Positions 25,701-38,720 of a DNA stretch of 64,000 bases are shown piece by piece. How positions within the stretch are numbered: the stretch's first letter is position 1; the number at the start of each line of letters is the position of its first letter. Position numbers and translations under genes: made by a program. The DNA comes from Bombus terrestris (lineage: Eukaryota; Arthropoda; Insecta; Hymenoptera; Apidae): the NCBI RefSeq assembly GCF_910591885.1, contig NC_063279.1, positions 13,144,001 through 13,208,000 of the forward strand. Direction: 5' to 3'. The notes under the pieces are model-generated. The model had not been told where the DNA came from. It ran no database searches and was given only the letters and a program-made list of their open reading frames with translations.

Positions 25701-27020
25701 GATCGAAAGAATTAATTGATTCCCGGTGCGATCGTTCAATCCCTTCAGATTGCATCCTTCTCCGTCCTATTCGCGCGATGAACAAACTGCACGCCGGTGC
25801 TCTCTGAAACGAATTTGGCAGAGCTCAAGGTTTGATTTCATCGAGCCGGTCTATTGGCTAGGGCCTGGCTTTTCATCGGATGCGCGTTCCCACGTAGCGA
25901 GCAATTGATTTAAAAGTAGGATAGGTCATCGATTCGCCGCGTGGTCTTTCAATCGGGATTGGTAAATGAATCGATTGATGAAAGGAGGACCAACGAATTT
26001 CCCGTAACTCCGTACTTTTCCTGTGTATTATCGAAGCATAACGTCCGGGATTACGTTTCACGATTGGAAACGACAGTCGAGCTCTCGTGTGGTCGTTACA
26101 ACTTTCGGTCTCCTTCCAAAACACGTCTCAGCAATTTCGCCTGGATACGTATACTCCCTGCATTGGAATTTATCGAAACTTCGTAATGTTCTCCGGCATT
26201 ATATAGAGTATTGGAAGTTTATGCTATGGGTGTTTTATTTCGATCGATATCGGTATGCATTTCTTTCGACATATTATCGTTATTGCAGAGTTTCGGCAAG
26301 TAGTATGAGGTTTCAAGAAAGAGAGACTTTAGACATTAAATGTGACTTCTCGAGAGGCAGCGATACTCCCCTTCTTTGTAGCCAATGTTACAATTTATTG
26401 ATATTCTAGAAAATGTAAGAAGTTACAATAAAATGTTTGTTTAGTAAAAAATTTATGTCAATGCCCCAAACTAAAATTTGTGAACCGAAGTAAAACTTTT
26501 TAAAGCTACAACACATTAAATTTTCCGTGAACTCTTTCTTTTGTCCATAATTGATCTCAATCTCGATGCGTAAATCCCACGCGCGTTTCACGTGTCTCTT
26601 CTGCGTTCTATTCATCCTTTTCTAACTTATATTCTGATGGTGTTCACCCTCTCTCATTGTTCCGCGAGAGAATCTAATGAATTTAAGCCGTCAATAATAC
26701 GTGACGTCGGAAGGGCGGTAGAAACCCTCTCCGGTGGGAACTCGAAAAGCTGCTGCGAGAGTCGTGTGTCGTCCTGGTTTGCTCGATACGAATTCAGTTG
26801 TACGCGAACGTACACACATGAGATTACGTACGAACGAAGGGACCGGGTTGTACACAACGAGAAGCAACGGGTCGAACGCAGTCACTGTGAAATTAACGAA
26901 TTTTTCACGATAGGCACATTAACTGCTACCGATTGGGTCAGCAGAAGCGTCGAACCGTTTATGACAATGATGCGAACGATCCCGCGGAATGACAGAAATA
27001 CAATCGAATAGCTTCGTGGG

Positions 27021-27051
<31 letters not shown>

Positions 27052-28400
27052 ACCTGGGTACGAACTTGACGCCGCGTTTCTCTGCACGTGTGAATGGGGA
27101 AATTGCAAAATGTGAACCGTGAATCGTGATTTACAGGGAAATCTGTCTTTGGTGGATGTTTGAAATGGTTGGATTTTATTTGGGAACGTATAACTGAACT
27201 GCGCTGAACTTATAATCTTTCACTTTTGAAAATTCTTTATCTCAACAATATGCAGATTAAAATTACACTCTTGTCAGAAAATCTGTTAGCAGAACACAAC
27301 TATTTATTCTTAATTTGCCCAGCAAGAAATACTTCGATCACCTAACCATCCAATCTAGGTACATAGATAAAACTTTCTCTTTCTAACTGCTATAGCATCA
27401 CATGGAAATAAAGTCCTTAACCAAACGATACTCAGGTAGAACAGTCGAACTAACGCATCGAAATCGCGCGTTCGATAGGCCCATGTTACTGGTACGAGTT
27501 TAGAGAACGATCCAATTAAACGAATACTTCCGAAACGTATAATCATTGTACGCTTCGAAATGAACCCTTGGTGGAGGACACGGGGCTACGTTCGAAAGTC
27601 GAGGATCTCGAAAAGTCGAGTATCGCGATAAGGGTGGTAGCGGGTGGTGTTAGGGGTAGAAAGTGGGGAGTTACCAGTAGAATTTCCGCCTTCGTGCACC
27701 TACGACCGTTGGGCAGGGCTAATAGGATTCGCGAAATTAATTACCTGCATTTGCATAAGCCCCCGTAAACGTTTTTCTTTTCTACCCTGGCTCCTCTTGG
27801 GCCGAGGAACGAGAGAGGAGTGAGGCGGACGAATAATTTTCACGAAGAAATTCGTGATTACGTTAACGATATCCTCCTCTCTGTTACTTCCGAATATTCG
27901 TCGTCTTCTTCTCATCTGAATCGATCTCTCTTTTTCTCTCTCTGGCGTCGCTCTCCTTTTTCTTCTATTCGGACTGGAACGAGCCACTGCGTTACGCCGT
28001 TGCGTTTACATCGTCAAGAACGACATTGTCCTCGTTGCCGTGCCACGTCGTCGACTATGGGCATAGCACGGCTAACGAGATTTGTCGTCCAGGATAATTA
28101 GATTATCCGTACTCTCTGGACGAGTGGGGGGAATTCACATAGACACGAAAACAGGAAAACGAAGTATCCATACCGCAAGGATGACGCCATTCTGTAACGA
28201 GCGGCCATATGTTTGATAATTCGCCGGAGGAAAAATCGCACCGTTGCTCGTAAAGAAGGGCCGCGATCGGCCCGGGTCCGATTTTGATGAAACTTTGTAG
28301 AACAGTCCAGAAAAAGATAGTAGCTACTTATCTTTTTTAACTGCGACAATTCAAGTTCAAGGGATGAAACCAACCTCCAAAGTTCGACTCCCTAGAAGTT
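25701..28400. other. Series of GC-richer islands without supported gene
   Basis: Islands at 25720-26200, 26580-27010 and 27360-28370 carry several overlapping frames on both strands, most starting at GTG or TTG. None shows a domain. Confidence 0.3.
27019..27051. repeat. TA microsatellite followed by poly-T
   Basis: tatatatatata followed by an uninterrupted T run. No inverted ends or target duplication mark it as a retroposon tail. Confidence 0.7.
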
Positions 28401-29648
28401 AATTTAGAAATTGCCGAGTTATACAGATAAAAAATTTTATCAAATCTTTTTGATAATATTAATTCAATTTTATGTGTCAAGACACTTTGCCTTGACAGTT
28501 ACACGCTTCACCTCAAGCTCTCACAACTTCAACATTTTCAATTTCCAAGTTTAGTTTCTCTTTAACATCCTAGGGGTCACCTCTGTACGGTGGAGGCTTT
28601 TAAGAAAATGCATGGGAGTCTGAGTTGTAACCCCTGCGAAAATTCGTCGGTGGCTGCGTATTCGTCGAAATTACTCGCGATCCGTGGTTTTTGATCTAAA
28701 AAGCGGAGGGGTCGGCGACGCCAGGGATCTCGTGGCATTCACGAAGCTATTGTCACGAGGAGATCACGTGTGTGATGCGCGAGAGTGGGACTCAGCCGGC
28801 CTCGGGACATCGAATAATAGATATTACCACAAAAGCGGCGTGTGCCGTCACGTTGAAAATTGATTGGACATGTACCCGGTGGTTGATAAGGCAACCTCTT
28901 GTTACACGTGCCCGTGGATATATGCACTTGTCCACCATTGCAACGAGAGCAAACGTAAATCGCAAATACTTCGCTTTTCTGTCGCGCGCGCTGCGTCGCG
29001 CCGAATAGAACCGTATGCAAATGGAATCGCAATCGAGAAATCCAGCGCTCGTTCCGTTTAAGTTCCACCTAGCCTTCTATTGTGCCACGGTGCTTTCTGC
29101 ACCGCGACTGTTATTAACGCTTTAAGTTATTCATACCACCGGCTGATGTGGTTCCACGCAAAAGACAAATACGAACGATTAAATTCCAGTCGTATTCTCT
29201 GTTCTTTAATTTAATTGGACAAACGGGTCGATTGTTCCTTGGAAATTAATATTTGATTTTATTGATTGTCATATGTATTATTATCATATTCTTATTTTTG
29301 TGCATTGTACTATCTGCAGATATGTCATCGGGTCCTATATTTGTCAATTTCTTCCATAGTTTAGCATATCTCTTGTTACAATATGGACCATGCTAGTTGA
29401 CTTCATAAATTAAAATACATACGATTATTTTTATACTCTATACTATTATCAGTACGCAGTGTGTTGTTGTGTACGGTGTACAATATATAGTTATGTACTT
29501 TGTTACTGGACGAGAGAGCATAACGATTAAACACGATGAGAAGTTAGGTCGATTCTCATAATTTTTAGAAAAGATTGGTCTGTCTTTATAACTTCAAGTA
29601 TTCATCGCGTTCTAATCTCCTTCTAACGCTTTTATTACATTACACGCA
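28401..29648. other. GC-rich island 28560-29120 and AT-rich flanks
   Basis: Overlapping frames occur on both strands at 28739-29068, so coding is not supported. Confidence 0.3.
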
Positions 29649-30116
29649 CTACACAATATTGTTAAGCTTGAGGGGCACTATTACGTTTGAATCTTCCCCA
29701 TTTCTTGCCTCCTTTTTTTTAGCAATATTCTCCGTTCCTGTAATGACTACAGGAAAAAGGTGGAGACGTCGTGCACAATAAGCAGTATTCCCTCCTACAC
29801 AGTGGGATGATATCCCTTTTACACCGGCTAAAAACGTCACATCTCCATAGAATGCTGTTGGGAATAATTCCGTGCGAAAGTTCGTCTGATTATATGATGA
29901 CAGGTTATTATGTAAAATATAATCGTGTGGTTGAATGGCCACCTTCAATCTCGACGTATCGTCGATTACAATAATAACGGTGAATAATCGGTTGTGAAAC
30001 AGTACTGTTATTATTTCGTGCAAACGACATTTTACGTGCACCTGGTCCATAAAATACCGATCGATGTAAGAAATTGGCGTACAGTTGCTTTCACACACTT
30101 TCCACTGCATCTCCAT
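29649..30116 (-). CDS. Unassigned ORF, 155 codons
   Basis: It starts at a true ATG (30116) with MEMQWKVCESNC. A hydrophobic stretch TVLFHNRLFTVIIVI lies near residues 38-52, and the end is basic. No domain is recognised, and it overlaps shorter plus-strand frames. It is the longest ATG-initiated frame between 2.4 and 56 kb apart from GC-island shadows. Chance is likely. Confidence 0.15.
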   Translation of the reverse strand: MEMQWKVCESNCTPISYIDRYFMDQVHVKCRLHEIITVLFHNRLFTVIIVIDDTSRLKVAIQPHDYILHNNLSSYNQTNFRTELFPTAFYGDVTFLAGVKGISSHCVGGNTAYCARRLHLFPVVITGTENIAKKKEARNGEDSNVIVPLKLNNIV

Positions 30117-31669
30117 TAAATCCGAGATTGAACTGGTTACATGCTCGTGAAAGTATCGTGTAATTGATTCTGAAACGGATTATGACGAGAGCAGCACAAG
30201 AAAAACAGTATTCCTTTCATTGGAACGAATCTGAAAGTTAATGAACGATTGGGTAATTCTGTTCAAGGTGTGTTCGTAATTCTACATTTTTAAGTGGGGG
30301 ATCAAGTCGCAAAGTAGGTGATTATTGCACTGTCGATTATATTTACATATCAAAGAATGATATTATTAATCCTAAATTTGTACGAGACTTCATGCTCAGT
30401 GCTGTAAACGCAGAAAAAAGAAAAAGCGGAAAAGAGGAAGAAAATGATACGACGGTTCCAAGTACAATCGATAGCTACAATGCGCCTAATGCTGGAAACA
30501 GGAGAGTCTCCTTTGGTTCAGTCTCGCGAGCCGACACCATCCAGAGATTGAAAGTCGATTGAATGGCGACGCTGGACAGTAGCAGCAATAGATACACATC
30601 AATTGTGCCTGTGAACTTGAATTCGGGACACAATAGATCCAATGAAACGCATCATTATTGTCTGATTCCTCTCCCTTCCTTTCTCTATGTCCCTTCTTTA
30701 CCACACTCTGTTCTCTCTGTCCACTCTGACGAACCCGAAAACACGATCTCCGACCAAAGGTCCAATGTACCTGGAGTATCGATTGTGCACGTATCAACCA
30801 CATTCATGCTCGACACCGGGAAAAGCGGTCTACATACGATTGATCGGAAAGTTCGAACTGTCGCGATAACCGATTTCTAGCCCCTAGGGGACGCACTTAC
30901 GTTTCTGGCCATACCTACGATGTCGAATTGACATGTTCGATCGATAACGTCGATACGAAGCGTGTTTATCATGTTTTACCCCGGCACCACCGCCGCGATG
31001 CAACGGATTTTCCATTCGAGACTATCTCTGTAATGTCGTGTTAATTGCTTCTGATCAATCGTTGATAACGTCCGGCGTCAATAATCGATGACATTAGCCG
31101 ATTGAGAACAAACTGAACTTGGATCTCTGATTATGGGACTACTAAAAATCAAGCTCCCCTCACGAGATTCGTATTTCTAGTGTTATCTGTAAGTTACCTT
31201 TCTCATTTCGGCTGTGAGAATAACAACCATGGAGAAAAACAGTATCTTGAAAATCTAATTGATAGCAAATCGACGAGAAAGAAATGCGAGTGAATTCTGA
31301 AAATCTATTTGGACGCTTATAGTCTACAACAAAATTCTTCGTATATCTTATAAGAAAGCTATTTTTATGTAAACAAATCCTGTATAATACAAAGAAAAAA
31401 TACAATTATATTTTGTAAGTCCATCGAAGCACAGGTATAAGACATTTTTGTATAGATTGATAATCTTCGATTGAGGCTCGGTTCGGTTTCTACACTATCT
31501 TGTAGTTTATATTATATTTTATATTACAATTTAAACTTTCTATTATTTACAAAAAAGAAGCTTTAACAAGTTCCTAGCTATCTCTTGAAGTTCACTTCAT
31601 TTTCTCTAAATACTTACAAGCAGGAGTATATCTATAATTATGAACGATCAACTATATCAAATCAAACTT
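30117..31669. other. Non-coding with island 30480-31100
   Basis: Frames on opposite strands at 30486-30880 shadow each other. Nothing recognised. Confidence 0.3.
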
Positions 31670-32240
31670 TCAAACCAGTATCCTGAACGATGGTCGACCG
31701 TTTAGCATTGGAACGCTTCAACATTTTGGATGGCCGATTCCCGGTTACGATACGCGAGGAACAAAGTTGAGCGGAACTTAGACAAAAATATCCGCGAGCT
31801 TGCTGGTCGTGCGGTATCAAAAGGAACGGAGGGAAATGGAGGGAAACGGTCGGACGTGAAATAGCATAGAATTCCGAAACAGGGTTTAGTCTGTGGCGAG
31901 TAGCAGGGTGGTCGGCCCTATCGATGCAACGACGAATGGTCGGGAGAGGAGGAGTTCATTACGCATGGAAAAATAAACTAAAGGGAACTGCTCGACTGCG
32001 GGACCAGTAGAGGAAGGCCGGTGCAGCATTCAATGCCACGGCCCTCTACCCCGTCTTCCTCTTTCTCTTTGTGCCCCACGGTAGGATCCCTCATCGAGAG
32101 TACCTCCATGGCCCTTATCCTGCTTTGCCTCTTCCTTCTTCGTATTGTGTCCTCCCTTCTCCATACTCTCTCACTCCCCCATTTCGTTGCTCTGCCTTAT
32201 GACCACGCGAGCCGCGTAATGACTTAACCTCTCTTGCTAT
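31670..32240. promoter_or_regulatory. Candidate regulatory GC-rich block
   Basis: Few stop-free frames, purine-rich first half (ggagggaaa repeated), pyrimidine-rich second half. No direct evidence of function. Confidence 0.15.
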
Positions 32241-34634
32241 TAATCATTGAAATTAACCTGCGCTGTGCTAGAAGAATTAAACTGAATTTCGATCCTGACT
32301 ACTCTTTATCGTCCCTTGTATTTTCGTTCGATTCGCCATTCATTTCGCGTATAAACTTCGTAGTATCGGCGTTGGTTAAGAGACCTAACGAGCCTCGATA
32401 ACGTATAAATGGCAGAGAAAGGTATTCCGGGAGAGGGGCAATAAAAAGTAGCTTCGAGCTTCCCGAATCAAGATCTTTTCTTACAGACTTCAATTTTGAA
32501 AGTATTATATGTGAAAGCTTATTGGTTGTGATAACTGATATATTTATTACAAATTATTATAAACGATTCCATTCTATACTTTGCTAAATTACTTAAACTT
32601 CAACAGTTCGATTTTCTCAGTAGGTTTTCTCTACCTTGTGCATATTTCCGAATACTTAAATGAAGTATAAAAATATTCAAAGTAGATATAACATAACTCA
32701 TTACAACAATCGATAAATGAAACTCTATTTAAATTCCTCCTTTTTAGTTACGTTCGCAAGAATCTAAAATTGCATAAATATTTGCAGCTTAATTATAAGT
32801 AATATATTGCGTACGCAATAGAAGAACTAAAGAAAAAATGAAGAGTAGATTTTGTCGTTTTGTGTTATCGAGTATTCCGTTTCATGTTATCGAGTACTTC
32901 GTTCAAATAGCGCGAATTGGTAGTAGAATTCGCATGATATAAATAATAGTTTCTTTTCCGTTGGGTTAAATTCGCAGCAGGAGCAAAAGGACGCGACGGT
33001 GTAGTGTACGAATCCCCGAGAGGGTTCTAGGTAGCGAATCCGAAGCTCGCTTTATCGCGTATAACGAACGTCACTGCATTAAACCCTGTTGCAGTGGGTA
33101 AGCGATGGCGCCGTCGGCTATTGCGTAATCTGCAATTTTATGCATGCCTGTCCTAAACGCGGCGAGGCAGGAAAGAAAGTAGAGATTTCGTGTGGTCTCT
33201 GTAATTGCTCGCCGCGAAAATAGCACGATAATAACCAGAACCGAGGCCGGATATAAGGGAAGACGGTGCAATAACCAGCGGAACGATGTATTTAACCACT
33301 TACTTAATGCAACTCTGCGAATCTTTCTAATAAAATTAATGTCCCCCATCTACCGATGGAAATTTTTATTCGTTCGTAGATCTTTGCGTATATTAAAGCA
33401 ACTCAGAGATTTTGATATGTTGGTAAAATTCGAGTTTTATAATTTTTCAATTCATTGATTTGGTGGATAAAGTTGTATGAATTTTATGATTACAAATGAC
33501 AAAGTACTATAAATGTTCTTATGTTTTCTTTAACCTTATTTCTATCGAAACATAGAAGTTCGCCAAGCAGTAATGGCGATCGCTGCTCAAACATAACTGT
33601 GCAATCTGAACGGTACTCTCAGGTAGAAAATTAATCGTATCAATCAGAAAGCAGTTTTAAATTACCTATACGCTGGCTTATTGCAAGCTAGGTAGGAAGG
33701 TTGTTTCAGATTGGTCAGAATAACCAATGTTACCGTTTGTCCTGTACATGTATGTACAGTTCCTTTCACAAGTATAGGAACATTTGATTAAAAAACGTGA
33801 TGATTGGCCTAGATCATCGACGAATTTATCAATTATTATTAACACTAAAAGAATAATCCTGTAAGGAACAATACATAATCGTTATTAATATGCATTAAAG
33901 ATTTTATTAATGTGTGTTACCACTATTTATTATATTTTTAATGTATTCGATATTTATCATGATGTAATATGATTTGAAATAAGATTTAATCATTCTTATA
34001 GGTTTTAATAATTTCATAATAATTTTTAGGTCTATTTTCTGCAAGTCTGCCAACACTTCTGAACGAAAGTGTACATAAACACAGTATCCAAGAGGAATCA
34101 GAGGCAAAGGGTACGGCGTAGGTGAAACACATGAGAGGAGAGGGAAGGAAAGCAACAAGATACCAGTTGTCCGTATAATCTGTAGATCTGACCGCGCGTG
34201 TTCTGCCCATGAATCCCGTGGGTGGTAACCGCCTCGAGGGCCTGATTTACAGGTGTAACCAGCAATAACGATTCACGGGAACGATCGAAAAAGGTGTAGA
34301 AGAATACTCAAATAGAAGAATCAATCGTATTCCTGTTTTTGTTGCGTCTCTGCTTTTGTGCAGTGATACATATTTGAAAGAGAAAAACGAGGTTTTTGGG
34401 TTTATACTATATTCATTTAATTTCTTTAATCATTGCAGTTACATCATTTTCCAGTTATTTCAATTATCGTTAATTCATTTTTAATAAAAATGAATTGAAG
34501 TTATCGGAAAAGATATTCTTAGAAAAATTGATTGATATGTAGAACATTAAACGATATAAATAATCGTTCCGTAAATGTAGTAACGAGAGATATATCAAAG
34601 TTAAGTTAATTCTTTAAAATGGAACCTTGTATTT
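32241..34634. other. Mixed non-coding stretch
   Basis: A CpG-rich patch lies at 32950-33260. Tc1-terminus-like tacagttcctttcacaagta lies at 33748-33767 without a partner end. A 92-codon minus frame at 33071-33349 shadows the patch. Confidence 0.3.
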
Positions 34635-34745
34635 TTATGTTCATAATGGAGGTATTTAATAAATACAATTTTGGTTGCAGAATTTGTCCCATAAATTAAA
34701 ATGTCTAGAATTTCTAGAACGTCCTAGAATCTTAAGTATACAGTT
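34635..34745 (+). repeat. Dispersed repeat, copy 2
   Basis: Partner of 15061-15175, with core ataaatacaattttggttgc. No inverted ends or target duplication were seen, so the element class is unknown. Confidence 0.6.
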
Positions 34746-35652
34746 ATGTACGAGTTTTCCATATGTCTGCAAAGAAAGAACGCACGTACTGTAATCGCCC
34801 GATCGGTGAATGTCTCAAATGTACATAAATGTATTAAACACCCATGGTGTTAGGTGGAAGATAGATTAAAGAAAACAACGTGAATAGATCCGGTGAAACT
34901 GTCTTGATTTACGGCGCTAGAGTGTTATATCGACACACGTCTCTGCGTGAATTGGTCACGTGCGTTTCAACCGATCGCGCTCCAGTGCTTTCATCAGGTG
35001 AACGTGACCGGTGATTATCGATTAGACGCATCTTCGATCTTGCATAGTAATGCGATCGTACATCGTGAAATCACGTAATAGCTGTCGCGAGTGCGCGAAG
35101 GGATTTGCATCTGTCAATCCGCAGTTACGACATTCCCGTCGTGAGTGAGATTACAATGATATTGTTATATCGTTCATACTTCTTCCTTTTTCTAATTAAT
35201 AATTGCTTGGAAACAAAGTCGTGGCTCGATTATTATATGAAAGGTCATTTTATAGTTAATTATCAAGTGACTTTACTTTAAAAAATGTCTATCTCATCTA
35301 TCATACTCCTCTATCTTATAACTTTTTACCATCATTTATAATTCCAGCACCCGAACAATTCTTCATCGTTTAATCTCAGTGATACATATAAATCCGGAAG
35401 CCACTATTTTCCGACCTGTACGTTATACGTAAAACAGAACAATACGTCAGAAGTATGTCACAAGGTACGTGCCTCACGCAACTTCTTACAATCTCATCTT
35501 TCATCATCTTTGACGATCATAATTCACGTTCATCATCCTCTTTATCAAAATTACCGACATCTGGAGACCACCTGGTCATCCGAGACACGGTACAGGTCAC
35601 GATCATGCGATGATACGCGCGAATACAACCGCACGAATACTGCTCGCGACAT
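34746..35652. other. Non-coding upstream of a candidate exon
   Basis: A CpG-rich patch at 34900-35150 includes an E-box cacgtg near 34957. The rest is AT-rich. Confidence 0.3.
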
Positions 35653-36993
35653 ATGCATGAAACAATCAGGTGTTCGTACGAAGCTCTCCAGCAGGTAGAG
35701 AAGGTAAGTAGCGTGTTTAAAGGCGGCAGAATCTTTGAGAACGATCTGCATCGTGTGTTCGCGAGAAATGGAGCGACTGGCAGAGCAGGTGCGCGTACAC
35801 CGCTTGGGAAATCGCGGCAAAGTCTCTTTTCTCGTCATCTTTCTTTTTCTGTTTCTTTAATCCTTTCTCTCGTTATTGACTCGTTTCTTTTCTTTGTTTC
35901 TTTTTTTTTATAGGGCGGTGGCAATTTCCAGATTGTGCGCTGAGATTCGAAAAGTGTTAATTTGGAATGGAATGTTGGACGCTGGATTGACTGATATTTC
36001 GATTTCTTTTTATTTAATGTTTCGTCGATTGCTACTTTTCTGATGATAAATTTTTTTTACAAAGGTCACCATAGGATTATTGTTATTATTATTATTATAG
36101 TGTTTAGGTTCGTTGGTTTGTTCATAGCAAATATAATTTATAATTATACGTGCAAAGTTAATTAAAAGTTTTAATAAGAATTTACCAATTATGATATTTA
36201 ACAGTATAATTAAAAATTCTAGTAAGAATTGAGTCTTTCAGGACCACGCGCATAAATATTTCTTAGACTGCATAAAGGAATTTTTTTGGCAATTATTGAT
36301 AATTTCGATTTCTAATATCGATAATTGATATTAGAGGTAGTACATTTATTGCTTTATTAATTAATCAATCTTAAGAGTACAATGTTCGACCGTATATAAT
36401 ATAGTAACGCGCCAAATTATTACATTTTACTTCTCTAAAAGAATCAATGAGATTCGCAAGTTTCTCGCGAAACCACAATGTCCAGTTTCCACGAATTAAG
36501 TGGAAATTGCCATCGAGGCAATCAGTTTCGCGGATTGTTGCGTAACGAAGCCCGTGCAATGCGCGTTATCACTCGAAATTGAAGGATTTATTATATAATT
36601 AAAGTTATAACTCATGCGTACAGGTCATCGCACGGTATATTCGATAGCGAGATGCAATCGAATTTCGATCGAAGTCACGAGATACGTCGGTGACACCTGG
36701 AGTTCGATAATCGCTAATTAAAAATCGCAATGAAGCCCGAAGGAGGAAGACAGAGAGACAACCGTGTCGAGGATTTTTTCATAAGTGGGCCATTTTTTAT
36801 TTTTTATTATTTTTTATATGTGTTTTTTTTCATTGCCCAGATGCAGTTGTCGGAGCGCGCGAGTGTTCTGGCAGGTGACATCTGCGAGGTTATCGTGTTA
36901 TTTTTACTGGCGTTGTCGCGCGTGCACACGCGGTGGACCTGCAAATACACAGCCACGGAGAACGCTTGTCCCTTCGAGATATATATGGGGTGA
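35653..36993 (+). CDS. Candidate two-exon gene (exons 35653-35703 and 36841-36993)
   Basis: Exon 1 runs from ATG at 35653 through MHETIRCSYEALQQVEK to a perfect donor GAAG/GTAAGT at 35704. An in-frame TGA lies 45 bp upstream. Exon 2 follows a textbook acceptor (a long T run, then cattgcccag) at 36840. It stays open in phase 0 for 50 codons, MQLSERASVLAGDICEV and then a hydrophobic stretch VIVLFLLALS, to TGA at 36991-36993. The splice phases agree, giving a 67-residue product. I recognise no family. Exon 2 also contains GCAG/GTGACA, another possible donor. The alternative is chance coincidence of good splice sites. Confidence 0.2.
35704..36840 (+). other. Possible intron of the candidate two-exon gene
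   Basis: A 1,137-bp stretch starting GTAAGT and ending with a pyrimidine tract and CAG. It contains TTA and T runs near 36070-36100 and nothing else recognised. Confidence 0.2.
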
Positions 36994-38400
36994 GAGAAAA
37001 ATGATTCACCCGGAACGTGGCGACGTTGATCTCTTTTCTTCAACGATGAAAAACGCGAAATAAGTCGCGTGTAGTTTTGTCCATGCATACAACTGTATAA
37101 GCACGTGCATACTTCTAATAATTATAAAACAAAAAATCTGATACTACTTATTTGAATGGATGTGGTAATTAAATGCTCCCTTAGAAGCCAAACAGATTAA
37201 TTCCAGTTTTACATGATAGGATTCATAAAGATACGTAATGTTCAGCAATTTATTAGTATAAATAAACGCAAATTCTAAGATAAAGTTTAAAAAGCATTAT
37301 TTGTAATCGTTATTCCCTGCTTTTCAATTTACGGAATTTATCAGTATGGCCTCTGAGTGATTCAAATACCAAATTATAGGATTTTCATATTTATAATAAT
37401 ATACATAGTTATAAATATAAATTATATATATACGCTATACTGTATATATTTATAATTCTAATAATTATTGCTTAACAAACATTTTCAAGGTATATATAGA
37501 GGAATTATAATGATGATGGATAACGATTTTTTCTGTCACCCTATACACGACCGATATGTCGACCGGTTACGTCAACAGCGTGTGCATCTTCGCTTCCACG
37601 AACTATTTATTTCAGAAGATAATCCTTAAAATTTACCGAGCGCCAGGAGATAAAGCACGGTTACCGGATTGTGCTTTTCTACTGGATAAAATGTTCCAGC
37701 AGCGTGTCTCAAATTCGCCACTCTTCTAAAATTCATACGATGCCCCATTGTTTCGTATCTTCGCGCGAACTCCCTTATGAATTTTTAAACTCCGGCCAGA
37801 CCGTACTCGCGAGTCCACGCAAAATTTCTACCTGTTTATCCGCTGAAAAATAGTAGCTGCGTGCTGCAGTTTCCGCAACTTCGTTTCAACCAACGAAGAC
37901 GAATAGCCAACCCGAACGAATAATTCCTACCGACTGGACGCAAAATACTCTCTCTATACAAATTCTACCAATGATCATACGGCCCATTGAACGTTGACAA
38001 CGCCCACACAGATATTTCAAGAATTAGTACCAGTGTGGGCTATTTTCATATTTCTGTATTTAATGATCTTCCTCTTAAATTGCAATATTCGTTACCTTCG
38101 ATTATTTTTTTTTCAAAACCATCTAACGATATTATCATCAATCATACCTCTATTTATGTGTACTTTGTATATATGATATATCACAGCTTATGATTTTAGG
38201 AAACGTTATAAAGAAAAAGCGTCAAGGATATATCAAATACGAAGAACAGAGTAAGAAATGTATTAAATACGAAGTAAAAGTATACAAAGTGTATTATATT
38301 CAAAATGGAACCAATTACGAACAATCCAGCAATCGTATATACACATACAGGAACCAAAAGGATCAGTTATGCTGGCAGAGAATCGATCAATTGCCGGATG
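36994..38400. other. AT-rich DNA, nothing supported
   Basis: TA-rich stretch at 37385-37450. A Lys/Tyr-rich frame at 38190-38411 reflects composition. Confidence 0.3.
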
Positions 38401-38720
38401 ATCGCGTTTGACGCGTCATCCGGAAAAAGTGACGAATAAACGGACTATTTGGAAAAATGCTGGTCTTCGAATTTTGTACTCGTTGATGGCCAAAGGCCCG
38501 GACTTCCAGGCTGACATATGGGACGCAGCAAAGAGTGCATGGTCGTCGTCACGTGAACAGGAATTCATCGTGAAACCGGTTGGTATTGCCGCAGGATCAA
38601 TCAACTCTTTTGGCATTGTTCCCTTGGAAAATGGCACAGGATCGTCTCACGAGATCGGCTTTCAGCCTTCTTTCGTAGGTTCTACGAATATCCATCGTTT
38701 CATAACACACGTTAGAATAC
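38400..38720. other. GC-richer block with opposing open frames
   Basis: A plus-strand frame (first ATG leaves 110 codons, MAKGPDFQADIWDAAKSAW) and a minus-strand frame (38416-38637) overlap. Neither shows a known domain. Confidence 0.2.

Noticed and set aside
26023..27011. 128- and 139-codon plus-strand frames
   Set aside because: They start at GTG, overlap minus-strand frames and show no domain or splice context; GC-island shadows.
33748..33780. Tc1-like terminal repeat
   Set aside because: Only one end resembles a terminus; no partner inverted end or target duplication was found.
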